Of a stretch of 52,020 nt of DNA, positions 26,608 through 36,384 are shown in pieces (positions within the stretch are counted from its first letter, which is position 1; each line of letters begins with the position of its first letter). The notes under the pieces were generated by a model, which made no database searches, was not told the origin of the DNA, and worked only from the letters and a program-made list of their open reading frames with translations. The translations under genes and the position numbers were made by a program. Source of the DNA: Clostridium sp. (lineage in GTDB: Bacteria > Bacillota > Dethiobacteria > Dethiobacterales > Dethiobacteraceae); NCBI GenBank assembly GCA_018335695.1, contig JAGXRV010000056.1:1-52020 (forward strand), in the 5' to 3' direction.

Positions 26608-26880
26608 CTAACCTTGTTTCTCCAGTTCTCTAAGATAAGAAGCCACCAATTCTTCCAATAATTCATCCCGCTCCAGTTTGCGGATTAACACACGGGCATT
26701 CTGATGGCTGGTAATGTAAGCAGGGTCGCCGGACAGTAAATAGCCTACAATCTGGTTGAGGGGATTGTAGCCCTTTTCTTTTAGTGCTCCATAGACTACG
26801 GAGAAAACATCTTTTGCCTGATATTTCTCCTCTTCCGCCATCCGCTTAAATTTCATCGTCTGGTCAAATGAGCTTACCAT
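26608..26880 (-). CDS. IreB family regulatory phosphoprotein
   Basis: A 90-residue DUF965/IreB protein. [71 protein letters not shown] is abbreviated here as its conserved core: [20 protein letters not shown] and [10 protein letters not shown]. In Enterococcus, IreB is a substrate of the Ser/Thr kinase IreK and influences cell-wall stress. Position next to alaS is conserved in Firmicutes. Confidence 0.95.
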   Translation of the reverse strand: MVSSFDQTMKFKRMAEEEKYQAKDVFSVVYGALKEKGYNPLNQIVGYLLSGDPAYITSHQNARVLIRKLERDELLEELVASYLRELEKQG

Positions 26881-26915
26881 TTCCTCTTCCTCACCTCCGG
26901 CAGGTTGTCTTATTG

Positions 26916-29561
26916 TTATTCTACCTGCTCAAGACAATTCCTTTTATTTTTCTGACTTTCCACTAGGTTGTCCACTTTTCCCAACGCATCAATCAGCTTT
27001 GTCGGCTCCTTTCCCCCTGCTTGCGCCATGTCGGGCCTACCGCCACCGCCGCCGCCCGTCAGTTTAGCCACCTCACCCACCAGTCTGCCAGCATGGTAGC
27101 CTTCTTTGAGCAAATCGGCAGTTACCGCTCCCACAAGCAGAACCTTGCCGGCGGAAACTGCTCCCAAGACAATAATGCCGGAACCAAGTTTATTTTTCAG
27201 TCTGTCAGCCATTTCTCGCAACGTCTCCATGTTGCCTGCGCTGACACTTGCTGAAATTACCGGCACACCGCTCTTTTTAGAAACAGCCGACAAAAGCCCG
27301 TCAACTTCCATACCGGCCAGCTTTAGCTGGAGCTGCTGGTATTCTCGCTGCAATTCTTTGTATTCACTTTGTAAAGCTGTTATTTTTTCGGGCAACTGTT
27401 CTGGAGAAGACTTCAGTTGCGCCGCAGCTTGCTCAAGTACTTCGTTGCGCTGATTGAACCAGCGATATGCTTCGGCACCCGTGAGAGCCTCAATCCGCCG
27501 CAGCCCAGCTCCGATGCCTGTTTCAGCAAAAATTTTGAAAAGACCAATCTCCCCGGCGCTATGCACATGAGTACCGCCACAAAGCTCCATACTAAAGTCG
27601 CCGACGCTTACCACCCGCACGGCTTCCCCATATTTATCGGTAAAGAGAGCTGTAGCTCCTAGCTCTTTTGCTTCCTCCATACTGGTCAACTTTACGTCTA
27701 CCGGCAAATTTTTCCAAATATTTTCATTGACTTTCTTCTCCACCTCTGACAATTGTTCAGGCGAGACGGCGCTTAAATGTGTAAAATCAAAGCGCAGACG
27801 TTCGGCAGTCACCTGAGAACCCGCCTGTTTAACATGGCTGCCCAGCACTTCTTGCAGCGCGCTATGCAACAAATGGGTGGCGGTATGATTCCTGCAGACA
27901 GCAGTTCGCAACTGAGCATGGACGATCGCCTGTGCCCGGTCGCCAACGCTGATAGCTCCCTGTGTAACCTGACCACGGTGAATCAGTTGTGCAAAAGGAG
28001 AGAGCAACACTGTAGCAACTTCCACCGTACCATCTTCGGTCATGATTATCCCGCTATCTCCAGCTTGACCGCCCTGTTCACCGTAAAATGGCGTACTGCT
28101 TAAAACCAGTTCTACTTCTTCGCCTTCAATAGCAGAATTCACCGGCTCCCCTTCTTTGAGAATTGCCAGAATTTCGCCAGTAGCCTGCAGTTCATCATAG
28201 CCGGTAAAGGTGGAGGAAAGCTGACGGATTGCTTCATAGGTATTTCCCTCTTTGCTGTAAACGTTGGCGCTGCGCGCGCTGCGGGCACGCTCCCGCTGGT
28301 TTGACAATGCGGTTTTAAAGCCTTCCTCATCGAGCAGCATTTTATTCTCCGCCAAAATCTCTTTAGTCAGATCAAGAGGGAAACCATAAGTGTCATATAA
28401 CTTAAAAGCAAGATCACCGGGCAGCATTCCCCGCGAACCGATTTTCCACATCAGATCATTTAATATTTTCATCCCTTGTTCAAGTGTTTCATGAAAACGC
28501 TCTTCTTCTAAGCGCACCACTTTACTGATATGCCGGCGTTCCTCCAGCAGTTCCGGATAAAATTCGCCATATTCATCGACTACTAGGTCAACTGCTTTAT
28601 ACAGAAAAGGTTTTCCCTTGCCAAGGATTTTTCCGTGGCGGACTGCACGTCGCAATAAACGCCGCAAAACATAGCCTCGCCCTTCGTTGCCGGGCAAAAT
28701 CCCATCGCCGACCATAAACGAAATCCCACGCAAATGTTCGGTCAAAATCCGCAGGGAAACATCCCTGGCCTCATCCTTTTGATACTTTGTGTCTGTAACG
28801 TGACTAAAGTAATCTAATAAAGGTCTCACAGTATCAATTTCAAACAGGTTTGATACTCCCTGCAGTACTACAGCAATCCGCTCTAAACCGGCGCCGGTGT
28901 CAATATTTTTTTTGGCGAGCGGCACATATTCACCTTCGGCATTACAATTAAACTGTGTAAATACCAAATTCCAAATTTCCAGGAAGCGGTCGCAATCGCA
29001 GCCCACCTCGCAATTAGGCCGCCCGCAACCTTTCTCCGCGCCTAAATCATAATAAATTTCCGAGCAGGGACCACAAGGGCCTTGGCCGATCTCCCAGAAG
29101 TTATCTTCTTTGCCAAGGCGGAAAATCCGCTCGCGCGGAATCCCCACCATCTTTTCCCAAATGGCAAAAGCTTCATCATCATCCTGGTAGACACTGACAT
29201 AAAGTCTGTCTTTTGGCAGCAGAAAGCCTTTTGTTACAAGCTCCCAAGCCCAGCCGATTGCTTCTTCCTTAAAGTAATCGCCAAAAGAAAAATTGCCCAA
29301 CATTTCAAAAAAAGTGGCATGACGGGAAGTACGGCCTACTCGCTCGATATCCGGTGTGCGCACACATTTTTGACAGGTGGCCAAGCGTGGATGGGGCGGT
29401 GTTTTCTCTCCGGTAAAGTAAGGTTTCAGCGGAGCCATGCCGGCTCCTGTTAGCAGCAACGTAGGGTCATTCTGAGGGATTAACGAAAAACTGGGCAGAA
29501 TCAGATGATCTTTGCCCTGAAAAAATTGCAAAAAAGTTGTACGGATATCTTTGGACAGCAT
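26916..29561 (-). CDS. alaS: Alanyl-tRNA synthetase
   Basis: An 881-residue AlaRS. The class II core opens [19 protein letters not shown] and includes [33 protein letters not shown] and GAGLERIA. The editing domain zinc set HTATHLLH and [13 protein letters not shown] is present, as is the C-Ala domain ending [15 protein letters not shown]. It charges and proofreads tRNA-Ala. The start is the ATG at 29561 with GGGAGGG upstream; a longer in-frame start adds 17 non-conserved residues. No T-box leader was seen. Confidence 0.98.
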   Translation of the reverse strand: MLSKDIRTTFLQFFQGKDHLILPSFSLIPQNDPTLLLTGAGMAPLKPYFTGEKTPPHPRLATCQKCVRTPDIERVGRTSRHATFFEMLGNFSFGDYFKEEAIGWAWELVTKGFLLPKDRLYVSVYQDDDEAFAIWEKMVGIPRERIFRLGKEDNFWEIGQGPCGPCSEIYYDLGAEKGCGRPNCEVGCDCDRFLEIWNLVFTQFNCNAEGEYVPLAKKNIDTGAGLERIAVVLQGVSNLFEIDTVRPLLDYFSHVTDTKYQKDEARDVSLRILTEHLRGISFMVGDGILPGNEGRGYVLRRLLRRAVRHGKILGKGKPFLYKAVDLVVDEYGEFYPELLEERRHISKVVRLEEERFHETLEQGMKILNDLMWKIGSRGMLPGDLAFKLYDTYGFPLDLTKEILAENKMLLDEEGFKTALSNQRERARSARSANVYSKEGNTYEAIRQLSSTFTGYDELQATGEILAILKEGEPVNSAIEGEEVELVLSSTPFYGEQGGQAGDSGIIMTEDGTVEVATVLLSPFAQLIHRGQVTQGAISVGDRAQAIVHAQLRTAVCRNHTATHLLHSALQEVLGSHVKQAGSQVTAERLRFDFTHLSAVSPEQLSEVEKKVNENIWKNLPVDVKLTSMEEAKELGATALFTDKYGEAVRVVSVGDFSMELCGGTHVHSAGEIGLFKIFAETGIGAGLRRIEALTGAEAYRWFNQRNEVLEQAAAQLKSSPEQLPEKITALQSEYKELQREYQQLQLKLAGMEVDGLLSAVSKKSGVPVISASVSAGNMETLREMADRLKNKLGSGIIVLGAVSAGKVLLVGAVTADLLKEGYHAGRLVGEVAKLTGGGGGGRPDMAQAGGKEPTKLIDALGKVDNLVESQKNKRNCLEQVE

Positions 29562-29642
29562 GCCAAACCCTCCCTGACTCGTTTCAAAAACCATTATATA
29601 AGAGGGAGGCAAAGCGTGTCAATAAACGGAGCCACTCTGCTG

Positions 29643-30695
29643 CTACTGCTTTTGACCCTTTGCCGCCAACTCTAAGGCATATTTAATAAAGATACGCAGC
29701 ATGGCAGTAAGCGGAACAGCAAAAATCAATCCGGCTACCCCAAAAAGGGTGCCCCCCAAAAATAGCGCAAAAATAACTGTTAATGGATGCAGTCCAATAC
29801 TGCGACCGATAACCTGCGGCGTAATCAATTGGCTCTCAATTTGCTGGACAATGATAACCACCGCAATCACTTTTAAAGCCAGCAAAGGCGAACTGAGCAA
29901 AGCTATTAAGACTGCGGGGACGGCTCCAATAAACGGACCAAAATAAGGAATTATATTTGTGACACCGGAAATTAAACCTAAGAGCAGAGCAAACTCCATC
30001 CCGATAATCAGTAAACCGGTATAGGTCATTGCTGCCACAAGGAAACAAGTGAGCAACATACCGCGAAAATACGCTCCCATTGTTCGATCCATTTCACTGC
30101 CCATCGCTACAACCCATTTGCGGTACTGCACAGGGAATACCAGAAGCACAGAGCGTTTTAAAAGCTCCATATCCCTCAAAATATAAAAGACTAAAATGGG
30201 AATAACAAAAATCATAAAGGTATGGGAAAAAAGCGCCACAATTCTGTGGCTTACCAACGCAACCAAATGAAGCAGCCAATTTTGCAGCTCTGTAATATTC
30301 TGATTCAGGACATCACGTACCCCGTCGGGTATGTTGATGCGCTGGTAATCATCCTGAATATTGATAATAAATTGGCGAACGTGACGCGTATATTCGGGAA
30401 TACCCACAGCTAACTTCTGCAACTCCAGAATCAAAACAGGGATAATGCTAAGAGCAATGGCTAAGAATAGAAAGAAAAAAACAGCGTAAATCAGCAAAAT
30501 TCCGAGGGAGCGCGGGATGCGTTGCTTCTCCAAAAAGTCAACCAAAGGATTCAAGATATAAGCTACAATAACGGCCAAAAAAAATGGCAGTATAACAACC
30601 AGCAATTTATCCCCCGTTTGATAAAGCAAAAAAAGCAACAACAAAACAAAGAAGCCAATAATTAAACTGCGTCTATGGCGCAAATGTCCTTCCAT
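29643..30695 (-). CDS. AI-2E family membrane permease
   Basis: A 350-residue protein with eight predicted membrane helices. PFFLAVIVAYILNPLVDFLE, IPRSLGILLIYAVFF, LISGVTNIIPYFGPFIGAVPA and GRSIGLHPLTVIFALFLGG are typical of the AI-2E (UPF0118) family. Members act as exporters or ion antiporters; the name does not show the substrate here. The gene next to alaS in many Firmicutes (YrrI) is of this family. Confidence 0.9.
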   Translation of the reverse strand: MEGHLRHRRSLIIGFFVLLLLFLLYQTGDKLLVVILPFFLAVIVAYILNPLVDFLEKQRIPRSLGILLIYAVFFFLFLAIALSIIPVLILELQKLAVGIPEYTRHVRQFIINIQDDYQRINIPDGVRDVLNQNITELQNWLLHLVALVSHRIVALFSHTFMIFVIPILVFYILRDMELLKRSVLLVFPVQYRKWVVAMGSEMDRTMGAYFRGMLLTCFLVAAMTYTGLLIIGMEFALLLGLISGVTNIIPYFGPFIGAVPAVLIALLSSPLLALKVIAVVIIVQQIESQLITPQVIGRSIGLHPLTVIFALFLGGTLFGVAGLIFAVPLTAMLRIFIKYALELAAKGQKQ

Positions 30696-30763
30696 ACTGC
30701 TCCCCCCTCCCGAGTATAGCTATTTAATTATAACAAAACGGTCAACACTAACCCAGCAAATCT

Positions 30764-30964
30764 TCACCCCAGTAAATCTTCACCAACCGCTTGATTGGCT
30801 TGAGCCGATTCATTTAGCGCAATTAAACAGCCCTCAGCATCAACATAGAATGCTGTAAAGCCTTGCTCTCCATGCAGACAGAATTCATGCAGACAATGCC
30901 AGCAATAATATTGTCCTGTTCCCACTTTGCCAGTATCAATACTATGGCATAAAGGACAGTTCAT
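30764..30964 (-). CDS. Small zinc-ribbon protein
   Basis: A 66-residue protein. CPLC...CWHCLHEFC gives two CXXC-type knuckles spaced 18 residues apart, a likely zinc ribbon. The rest has no known domain. ATG at 30964 (after GAGGTGAAAGGT) is chosen over a GTG three codons upstream. Unknown role; it may be co-transcribed with the permease. Confidence 0.6.
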   Translation of the reverse strand: MNCPLCHSIDTGKVGTGQYYCWHCLHEFCLHGEQGFTAFYVDAEGCLIALNESAQANQAVGEDLLG

Positions 30965-31017
30965 ACCTTTCACCTCGCTTTAATGCCTGATAATATAACC
31001 GCTAAACAAGAAATTAT

Positions 31018-31410
31018 TCAGCTTGTATAGTTTTCAAGCAAAGCAAGCAGTTCGCTGGCATCCCGGAAAGGCACACCGACAGCCAGTTGTTCACGCAAAT
31101 CCTCCCGCACTTTGAAATCGGTAACATACTGCAGTGACCCATCCGGCGGCTGACCAAAGAATATCGCAATCCTCTCGTCATAGATGCCAAGGTAACCCTG
31201 AAAGATCATTTTGCCTTGATTGTCTTCCTCCGGCTCCGACATCTGCTGCCGCATATCAGGAACACGGGGAGTCTGTGCTTCAGAAGGCAATGGCAGCGCC
31301 TCCGGAGCAGGTTGCAGTTGCAAAATCACAGATCCTGCACTACCTATCAGTATACCTAAAAATAGGAAGATAACTGCAAATGATTTCTTTTTGTTTCTCC
31401 TCACCGCCAA
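31018..31410 (-). CDS. Membrane-anchored protein with BofC C-terminal-like domain
   Basis: A 130-residue protein. A basic stretch (RRNKKK) and one membrane helix (FAVIFLFLGILIGSAGSVIL) are followed by a Pro-rich linker and a C-terminal domain: GYLGIYDERIAIFFGQPPDG, VTDFKVREDLREQL and ASELLALLENYTS. That pattern fits the BofC C-terminal domain, known from the spore-specific regulator of sigma-K activation. The TTG at 31410 with GAAGGTGG upstream is favoured over the upstream ATG. Small relatives without the N-terminal half are common in Clostridia; role unknown. Confidence 0.65.
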   Translation of the reverse strand: MAVRRNKKKSFAVIFLFLGILIGSAGSVILQLQPAPEALPLPSEAQTPRVPDMRQQMSEPEEDNQGKMIFQGYLGIYDERIAIFFGQPPDGSLQYVTDFKVREDLREQLAVGVPFRDASELLALLENYTS

Positions 31411-31482
31411 AAAACCACCTTCACGTTTGTTGTTAATACAATTCCCACGCAGAGGATGGTTATTCAGCATGACTTTCTGAGT

Positions 31483-31866
31483 TCAGCGCCGCCTAAGCTC
31501 AACAAGAACACAGGCTCGTTCAGCCACCACGCTATGTTCATTTGCCAACTCCAACGCCTCGTTACATTCGGCACCGGGCTGCAGCCAAAGATATTTTATC
31601 CCTTGCTCAGCGCAGAGCGGGACAATCGCCGCAGTCACAGCAGGCGGTACAACGCAGTTTACCACATCAGGAACTTCCGGCAGAGAGGACAAGTCAGGAT
31701 AAACCTGCCGTCCTTCGAGTTCCTTTAGTTTTGGGTTTACAGGGTATACAGTGTACCCGGAAGCTAAAAGGCGTTTATATACCTTATAGCCAAATTTACT
31801 CTGATCTGCTGAAACTCCGACTACAGCCCACACTTTTTTTGCCAACATTTCCTGCACCGCAGACAC
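31483..31866 (-). CDS. CoA-binding domain protein
   Basis: A 127-residue stand-alone CoA_binding_2 protein. Rossmann fold signs: WAVVGVSADQSKFGYKVYKRL, YPVNPKLKELEGRQVYPDLSSLP and LWLQPGAECNEAL. Family members bind CoA or nucleotides; physiological role is not known. The ATG is preceded by AGGAGG. Confidence 0.9.
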   Translation of the reverse strand: MSAVQEMLAKKVWAVVGVSADQSKFGYKVYKRLLASGYTVYPVNPKLKELEGRQVYPDLSSLPEVPDVVNCVVPPAVTAAIVPLCAEQGIKYLWLQPGAECNEALELANEHSVVAERACVLVELRRR

Positions 31867-31930
31867 CTGAACACCTCCTAAAATTTGATGCTATTATCCA
31901 AAAGATTCTCCCTTAAACCTTGGCCTTTTT

Positions 31931-32096
31931 CTCTCCCCCCTCACCCTTGCCCTCTCCCCCCAAAGGGTGGAGAGGGTATGAGGATGCCTCCAAAGGGTGG
32001 AGAGGGTATTAGGATGCCCCCTCTCCTTCTGCTCCGAATATAGTCACCACATTCCCCTCTCCCTCCGGGAGAGGGTTAGGGTGAGGGTATTAGGAT
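31931..32096. repeat. Repeat cluster: 30-bp tandem unit plus CCCTCTCCC palindrome
   Basis: A unit CCAAAGGGTGGAGAGGGTAT with AGGATGCC following occurs at 31960-31988 and 31990-32018 (one substitution). At 32054-32087 lies a 34-bp element with inverted arms CCCTCTCCC/GGGAGAGGG followed by TTAGGGTGAGGG. An identical 34-bp copy is at 39606-39639. Looks like an intergenic REP/MITE family. Confidence 0.85.
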
Positions 32097-32099
32097 GGA

Positions 32100-32660
32100 T
32101 CAGTAGAGAGCCTGGTAACGATTATACGCCGCCCTGACTTTAGAAACATAGTTTCTTGTTTCAGGAAAAGGAATATTTTCCACATCCTCATAACTGCCTG
32201 ACCAGATTCCAGCAGCCAACCAACCGGCAACCTGCCCACGCCCCGCATTATAAGCCGCCAAAACCAGCTCTCTGTTGTGGTTAAATTCTGCGGCCAGATT
32301 TGCAAGATACCAAGTTCCCAGCCTGATGTTTATCTCGGGAGTCAAAATCATCTCATCAGTCAGTTCGGTGATGCCTAGTTGCGGGCCAATCCAATGGGCG
32401 GTGGCAGGCATAAGCTGCATTAGACCTAATGCTCCTCTGCGGGAGACCGCGTTTGGGTCAAATTTGCTTTCCACACGAATTACGGCTGCCACTAAGAGCG
32501 GATCTACACCATAGTCGGCGGCATACCTTTCTATGACTTCACGATAATTAAAAGGATATAGCAATCGCCCTACTTGAGGACTGCGCAATATAGCTGACAG
32601 CAGAAAAAGCATTAAAATAAAAGCCAGAAGAAATCGCACTATTAGTGCCTGTCTAATCAT
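32100..32660 (-). CDS. Lytic transglycosylase (Slt type)
   Basis: A 186-residue membrane-anchored SLT protein. One N-terminal helix, then AVIRVESKFDPNAVS (catalytic Glu), GALGLMQLMPATA, LTPEINIRLGTWYLANL and LAAYNAGRGQV. It cleaves glycan strands with 1,6-anhydro products. The ATG at 32660 (AGGAGT 6 bases upstream) overlaps the coaE end by 8 bases. The coaE-slt pair is common in Clostridia. Confidence 0.93.
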   Translation of the reverse strand: MIRQALIVRFLLAFILMLFLLSAILRSPQVGRLLYPFNYREVIERYAADYGVDPLLVAAVIRVESKFDPNAVSRRGALGLMQLMPATAHWIGPQLGITELTDEMILTPEINIRLGTWYLANLAAEFNHNRELVLAAYNAGRGQVAGWLAAGIWSGSYEDVENIPFPETRNYVSKVRAAYNRYQALY

Positions 32661-33261
32661 TAGCATACTCCTGCCTCAGAAGTTGCCATACTTTTTCGAC
32701 CTGTTCTCTTGTCTTAGCTAATGACCCATCGTTATCGATAAGATAATCGGCACGAGTCACTTTTTCCTGCAAAGGCATTTGAGCCTTTATCCGCAGGCGG
32801 GCAGCCTCTTCGGAAAGTCCATCACGGCAAAGCAGGCGGGATAGTTGTGTCCTTTCGGCTGCTTTTACCACAATCACATAGTCTACTTCGTCCTCAAAGT
32901 TGGCTTCATATAATAAGGGAATCTCGACCAGAACTATGCCAACGCCCAATTCCCGAGCGTGAGCCAGCTCTTCTCTGAGCAATGTCCTCACCGCCGGATG
33001 CGTCAACTCATTTAAAATTTCCCTTTTTTCGGGTGCAGCAAAAATAATGTCTGCTAATTTTTTTCGATCAAGCTGCCCGTAAGCATCTAAAATGCCAGTG
33101 CCAAAAGCACGGACGATGGCTGCCAAAGCCGGCTGATGCGGTTCAACCACAGTTCGCGCCAATCTATCTGTATCAATTCGGTATACTCCTAATTCTTCAA
33201 AAATATCAGCCACAGTCGATTTGCCTGTAGCAATACCACCGGTCAATCCCACAATCAGCAT
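32653..33261 (-). CDS. coaE: Dephospho-CoA kinase
   Basis: A 202-residue CoaE, the last step of CoA synthesis. P-loop VGLTGGIATGKSTVADIFEELG, DTDRLARTVVEP, TALL-type lid LTHPAVR and EIPLLYE. The second ATG (33261) has a proper GGGAGG spacing; the ATG two codons earlier does not. Confidence 0.97.
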   Translation of the reverse strand: MLIVGLTGGIATGKSTVADIFEELGVYRIDTDRLARTVVEPHQPALAAIVRAFGTGILDAYGQLDRKKLADIIFAAPEKREILNELTHPAVRTLLREELAHARELGVGIVLVEIPLLYEANFEDEVDYVIVVKAAERTQLSRLLCRDGLSEEAARLRIKAQMPLQEKVTRADYLIDNDGSLAKTREQVEKVWQLLRQEYAND

Positions 33262-33320
33262 CGGCATCCTCCCTTGTTATAAAAATATTATACCAGATTT
33301 TAGCGAGAACTCCAAAAGAA

Positions 33321-33340
33321 AACCGCCCTTATGGGCGGTT
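33321..33340 (-). terminator. Terminator of the fadNAE operon
   Basis: AACCGCCC-ATAA-GGGCGGTT perfect 8-bp stem, followed on the minus strand by TTCTTTT. It lies 22 bases after the fadE stop. Confidence 0.85.
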
Positions 33341-33362
33341 AAATGAGGAGGAGCACTCCGTG

Positions 33363-35144
33363 CTAAGCAGTTACAGTATACTTATTGCCTTTAAAAACAG
33401 CGTCTGCAATTTCACGCTTCAGCGCAAACACATTTTCCTGCTCATAACGAGTCAGTTTGCGCAGAATGGAAAAGAGCGTGCGTCTGGTATCGCCTTCTTC
33501 CATGGCGGCTACAACTTCCTTGGCCCAAGCTTCAAATTTTGGAACAAGTTCATTTACATAGCAGACAGTCATTTTGACAGCCAAAGCGGCAGCTTCTTCT
33601 CCTTTTGCAGCGGCAATCTTCTTTGCCCGCAGCATTGCCGTTTCAGCAGAGAAAATTTCATCTACCATATCAGCCATTCTGCCCAAAATTTCCTGTTCTT
33701 TGATCAGTTTATCGCCGTATTTCTGTGCGGCCGTGCCGGATATCAGCAAGAATATTTTCTTGAAATTCTCAATCGCCAGCACTTCTTTGCCCAATAATTC
33801 ATCAGATTCTTCCTGCATCATCGGCATCAAAAGCTCTTCTTGCAGCTTCATCGCCGCCTGAATCAACGGAATCTCACCTTTTTGTGCTTTTCTGAGCAGG
33901 GTTGCAGGAATAATCAGACGGTTGATTTCATTAGTACCTTCAAAAATCCGGTTAATCCGGCTGTCCCTATAAATCCGCTCAACAGCATACTCCTGACTAT
34001 AGCCGTAACCTCCATGAATTTGCACTGCTTCATCGGCTACAAAATCCAGTGTCTCAGAGCCTACTATTTTTACAATTGAGCACTCAGTGGCATACTCTTG
34101 AATACCTTCCGCCACTTTCTGACCCGCATCATCAGCGTCCATATCCAAATTTTCCACTAAAGAATTGATTAAGCCGCCGGTACGGTAGCAGATGCTTTCC
34201 GTAACATAAGTGCGAATATTCATATCGGCAATTTTACTCTTAATCAAGCCAAACTTGGCAAGAGGCAGGTTAAATTGGATACGTTCCTGCGCATAGCGAG
34301 AAGCAAGCTCCAAAGCATATTTTGCCGCGCCTGAACAACCTACGCCCAGCTTGTAGCGGCCGATATTGAGAATGTTAAACGCCACCTGATGTCCTTTGCC
34401 TAATTGTCCAAGCAGGTTCTCCACCGGAACTTTGGCGTCCTCAAAAATCACAGAGCAGGTAGATGACCCTTTGATGCCCATTTTATGTTCTTCAGCGCCG
34501 ATGGAAACCCCCGGTGTGTCCCGATCCACAATAAATGCCGTAAAATGCTGCCCATCCACCTTGGCATAAGTAACAATCACATCTGCCCAGGAAGCATTCG
34601 TAATAAATTGCTTAGAACCGTTAAGAATATAATATTTTCCATCTTCAGACAGTACCGCCCTTGTTTTGGCGTTCATCGCATCAGAACCCGCTTCCGCCTC
34701 TGTCAGCGCGTAGGCAGCTACTTTCTGGCCTGAGGCCAAACCCGGCAGATAGCGCTTCTTTTGCTCTTCATTGCCAAAGAAAAGGATGGGCAAAGTACCA
34801 ATGCCGGTGTGGGCGCCAAAAGCTACGGAAAATGAACCGCCGCGGGATACTTGCTCGGCAATTATCAAAGAAGTGATCTTGTCTGCCTCCGCGCCGCCAA
34901 ACTTCTCCGGTATGTCGCTTCCCACAAAACCCAGTTCACCCATTTGGCGCAAAAGGCCAACGGTAACCCCTTCTTCCATCTTTTCAATGCTGTCTGTCGC
35001 AGGCAACACCTTTTCCTTAATAAAACTAGCGACTGTATCGCTTACCATTTTATGAAAATCGTTAAAATCTTCAGGCGTAAAAACCTGTTCCGGCTCAGTC
35101 TGAGAAATCAGGAAAGAACCGCCTTTAATTAATTCCGTCATCAT
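33363..35144 (-). CDS. fadE: Acyl-CoA dehydrogenase (FadE type)
   Basis: A 593-residue acyl-CoA dehydrogenase, longer than the usual 380 because of a C-terminal extension, as in B. subtilis FadE. YALTEAEAGSDA (FAD/substrate loop), QFITNASWADV, MGIKGSSTCSVIFEDAKVP, AVQIHGGYGYSQEY and YRDSRINRIFEGTNEINRL (catalytic Glu region). It oxidises acyl-CoA to enoyl-CoA, passing electrons to ETF, for which no gene lies in this window. Last gene of the fadN-fadA-fadE operon. Confidence 0.95.
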   Translation of the reverse strand: MMTELIKGGSFLISQTEPEQVFTPEDFNDFHKMVSDTVASFIKEKVLPATDSIEKMEEGVTVGLLRQMGELGFVGSDIPEKFGGAEADKITSLIIAEQVSRGGSFSVAFGAHTGIGTLPILFFGNEEQKKRYLPGLASGQKVAAYALTEAEAGSDAMNAKTRAVLSEDGKYYILNGSKQFITNASWADVIVTYAKVDGQHFTAFIVDRDTPGVSIGAEEHKMGIKGSSTCSVIFEDAKVPVENLLGQLGKGHQVAFNILNIGRYKLGVGCSGAAKYALELASRYAQERIQFNLPLAKFGLIKSKIADMNIRTYVTESICYRTGGLINSLVENLDMDADDAGQKVAEGIQEYATECSIVKIVGSETLDFVADEAVQIHGGYGYSQEYAVERIYRDSRINRIFEGTNEINRLIIPATLLRKAQKGEIPLIQAAMKLQEELLMPMMQEESDELLGKEVLAIENFKKIFLLISGTAAQKYGDKLIKEQEILGRMADMVDEIFSAETAMLRAKKIAAAKGEEAAALAVKMTVCYVNELVPKFEAWAKEVVAAMEEGDTRRTLFSILRKLTRYEQENVFALKREIADAVFKGNKYTVTA

Positions 35145-35177
35145 GCTTTCCTCCTTTAATCATCGCTTTGAGCTTAG

Positions 35178-36356
35178 TTAATTAATTAATTCAAATAGAC
35201 CTGCCGCTCCCATGCCGCCACCGATACACATTGAGACTACGCCATAACGCGCCTTTTGACGCTTCATTTCCGCAAGCAATGTCACGGTCAATTTGGAACC
35301 GGTGCAACCGAGCGGATGCCCGAGGGCGATTGCCCCGCCATTTACATTGACTTTTTCCTGGTCTAACCCAAGGGTGCGTACTACCGCCAAAGCCTGGGCG
35401 GCAAAAGCTTCGTTTAGCTCAAACAGATCAATTTCTTGTTTGTCTACGCCGGCCAATGCCAACAGTTTCGGAATCGCAGCCACAGGACCTATGCCCATTA
35501 CTTCCGCCTCAACGCCTGCCACTGCATAACCACGGAAAACGGCTAGCGGCGTAAGGCCCAATGCCTCTGCTCTCTCCCTGGACATCAGCAGTACGGCAGC
35601 CGCGCCGTCACTTGTCTGCGAAGAATTACCTGCTGTGACTGAGCCTCCCTGCATGAAAGCAGGCTTGAGTGAAGCTAATTTCTCGGCGGTCGTATCGCTG
35701 CGAACACCGTCATCCATGCTAAACACACCGTTCTCGACCACCAACCGGCCTTTGCCGTCAAAAGATTTCTTCTTTAACGGTACAGGAACAATTTCCTCAT
35801 TAAACTTCCCAGCCTCAATAGCTGCTGCGGCCAGACGATGGCTCCGTTCGGCAAAAATGTCTTGGTCTTCACGGCTGATTTCATAACGGGCAGCCACTCG
35901 CTCTGCCGTCAAACCCATATTCATATAAGCCTGCGGATATTCCCGCATTAATGTAGGATTCGCAGCCATCTTGTTTCCGCCCATAGGCACAGCACTCATG
36001 CTTTCCACACCGCCGGCGATAATTACATCAACCAAACCGGTTTGGATTTTTGCTGCAGCCAAAGCAATACTCTCTAAACCGGAAGAGCAAAAACGATTTA
36101 CTGTCAAACCGGATACTGTCGGTGGAAATTTCGCAATCTGAGCCGCAATGCGACCCACATTCATTCCCTGTTCCGCCTCCGGGAATGCGCAACCCAAGAT
36201 AACATCTTCCACAATATCAGGTGATATTCCGGCACGCTTTACCACTTCCTGCAAAACGAGCGCTGCCAAATCATCCGGTCTGGTATCTTTCAGTCCGCCG
36301 CGCTTCGCTCTCCCTACCGGAGTGCGGGCTGCAGAAACAATTACCGCTTCTTTCAT
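35178..36356 (-). CDS. fadA: Acetyl-CoA C-acyltransferase (thiolase)
   Basis: A 392-residue thiolase. Catalytic Cys in [15 protein letters not shown], then HPLGCTGSK (active-site His) and [12 protein letters not shown] (second Cys). It splits 3-ketoacyl-CoA into acetyl-CoA and a shorter acyl-CoA. It is 28 bases downstream of fadN and 33 upstream of fadE. Confidence 0.96.
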   Translation of the reverse strand: MKEAVIVSAARTPVGRAKRGGLKDTRPDDLAALVLQEVVKRAGISPDIVEDVILGCAFPEAEQGMNVGRIAAQIAKFPPTVSGLTVNRFCSSGLESIALAAAKIQTGLVDVIIAGGVESMSAVPMGGNKMAANPTLMREYPQAYMNMGLTAERVAARYEISREDQDIFAERSHRLAAAAIEAGKFNEEIVPVPLKKKSFDGKGRLVVENGVFSMDDGVRSDTTAEKLASLKPAFMQGGSVTAGNSSQTSDGAAAVLLMSRERAEALGLTPLAVFRGYAVAGVEAEVMGIGPVAAIPKLLALAGVDKQEIDLFELNEAFAAQALAVVRTLGLDQEKVNVNGGAIALGHPLGCTGSKLTVTLLAEMKRQKARYGVVSMCIGGGMGAAGLFELIN

Positions 36357-36384
36357 TTTAATCCCTCCTGTCCAAATAATAAAT

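Noticed and set aside
29562-29642. T-box leader for alaS
   Set aside because: The gap to the upstream gene is only about 80 bases and shows neither a T-box sequence nor an antiterminator fold.
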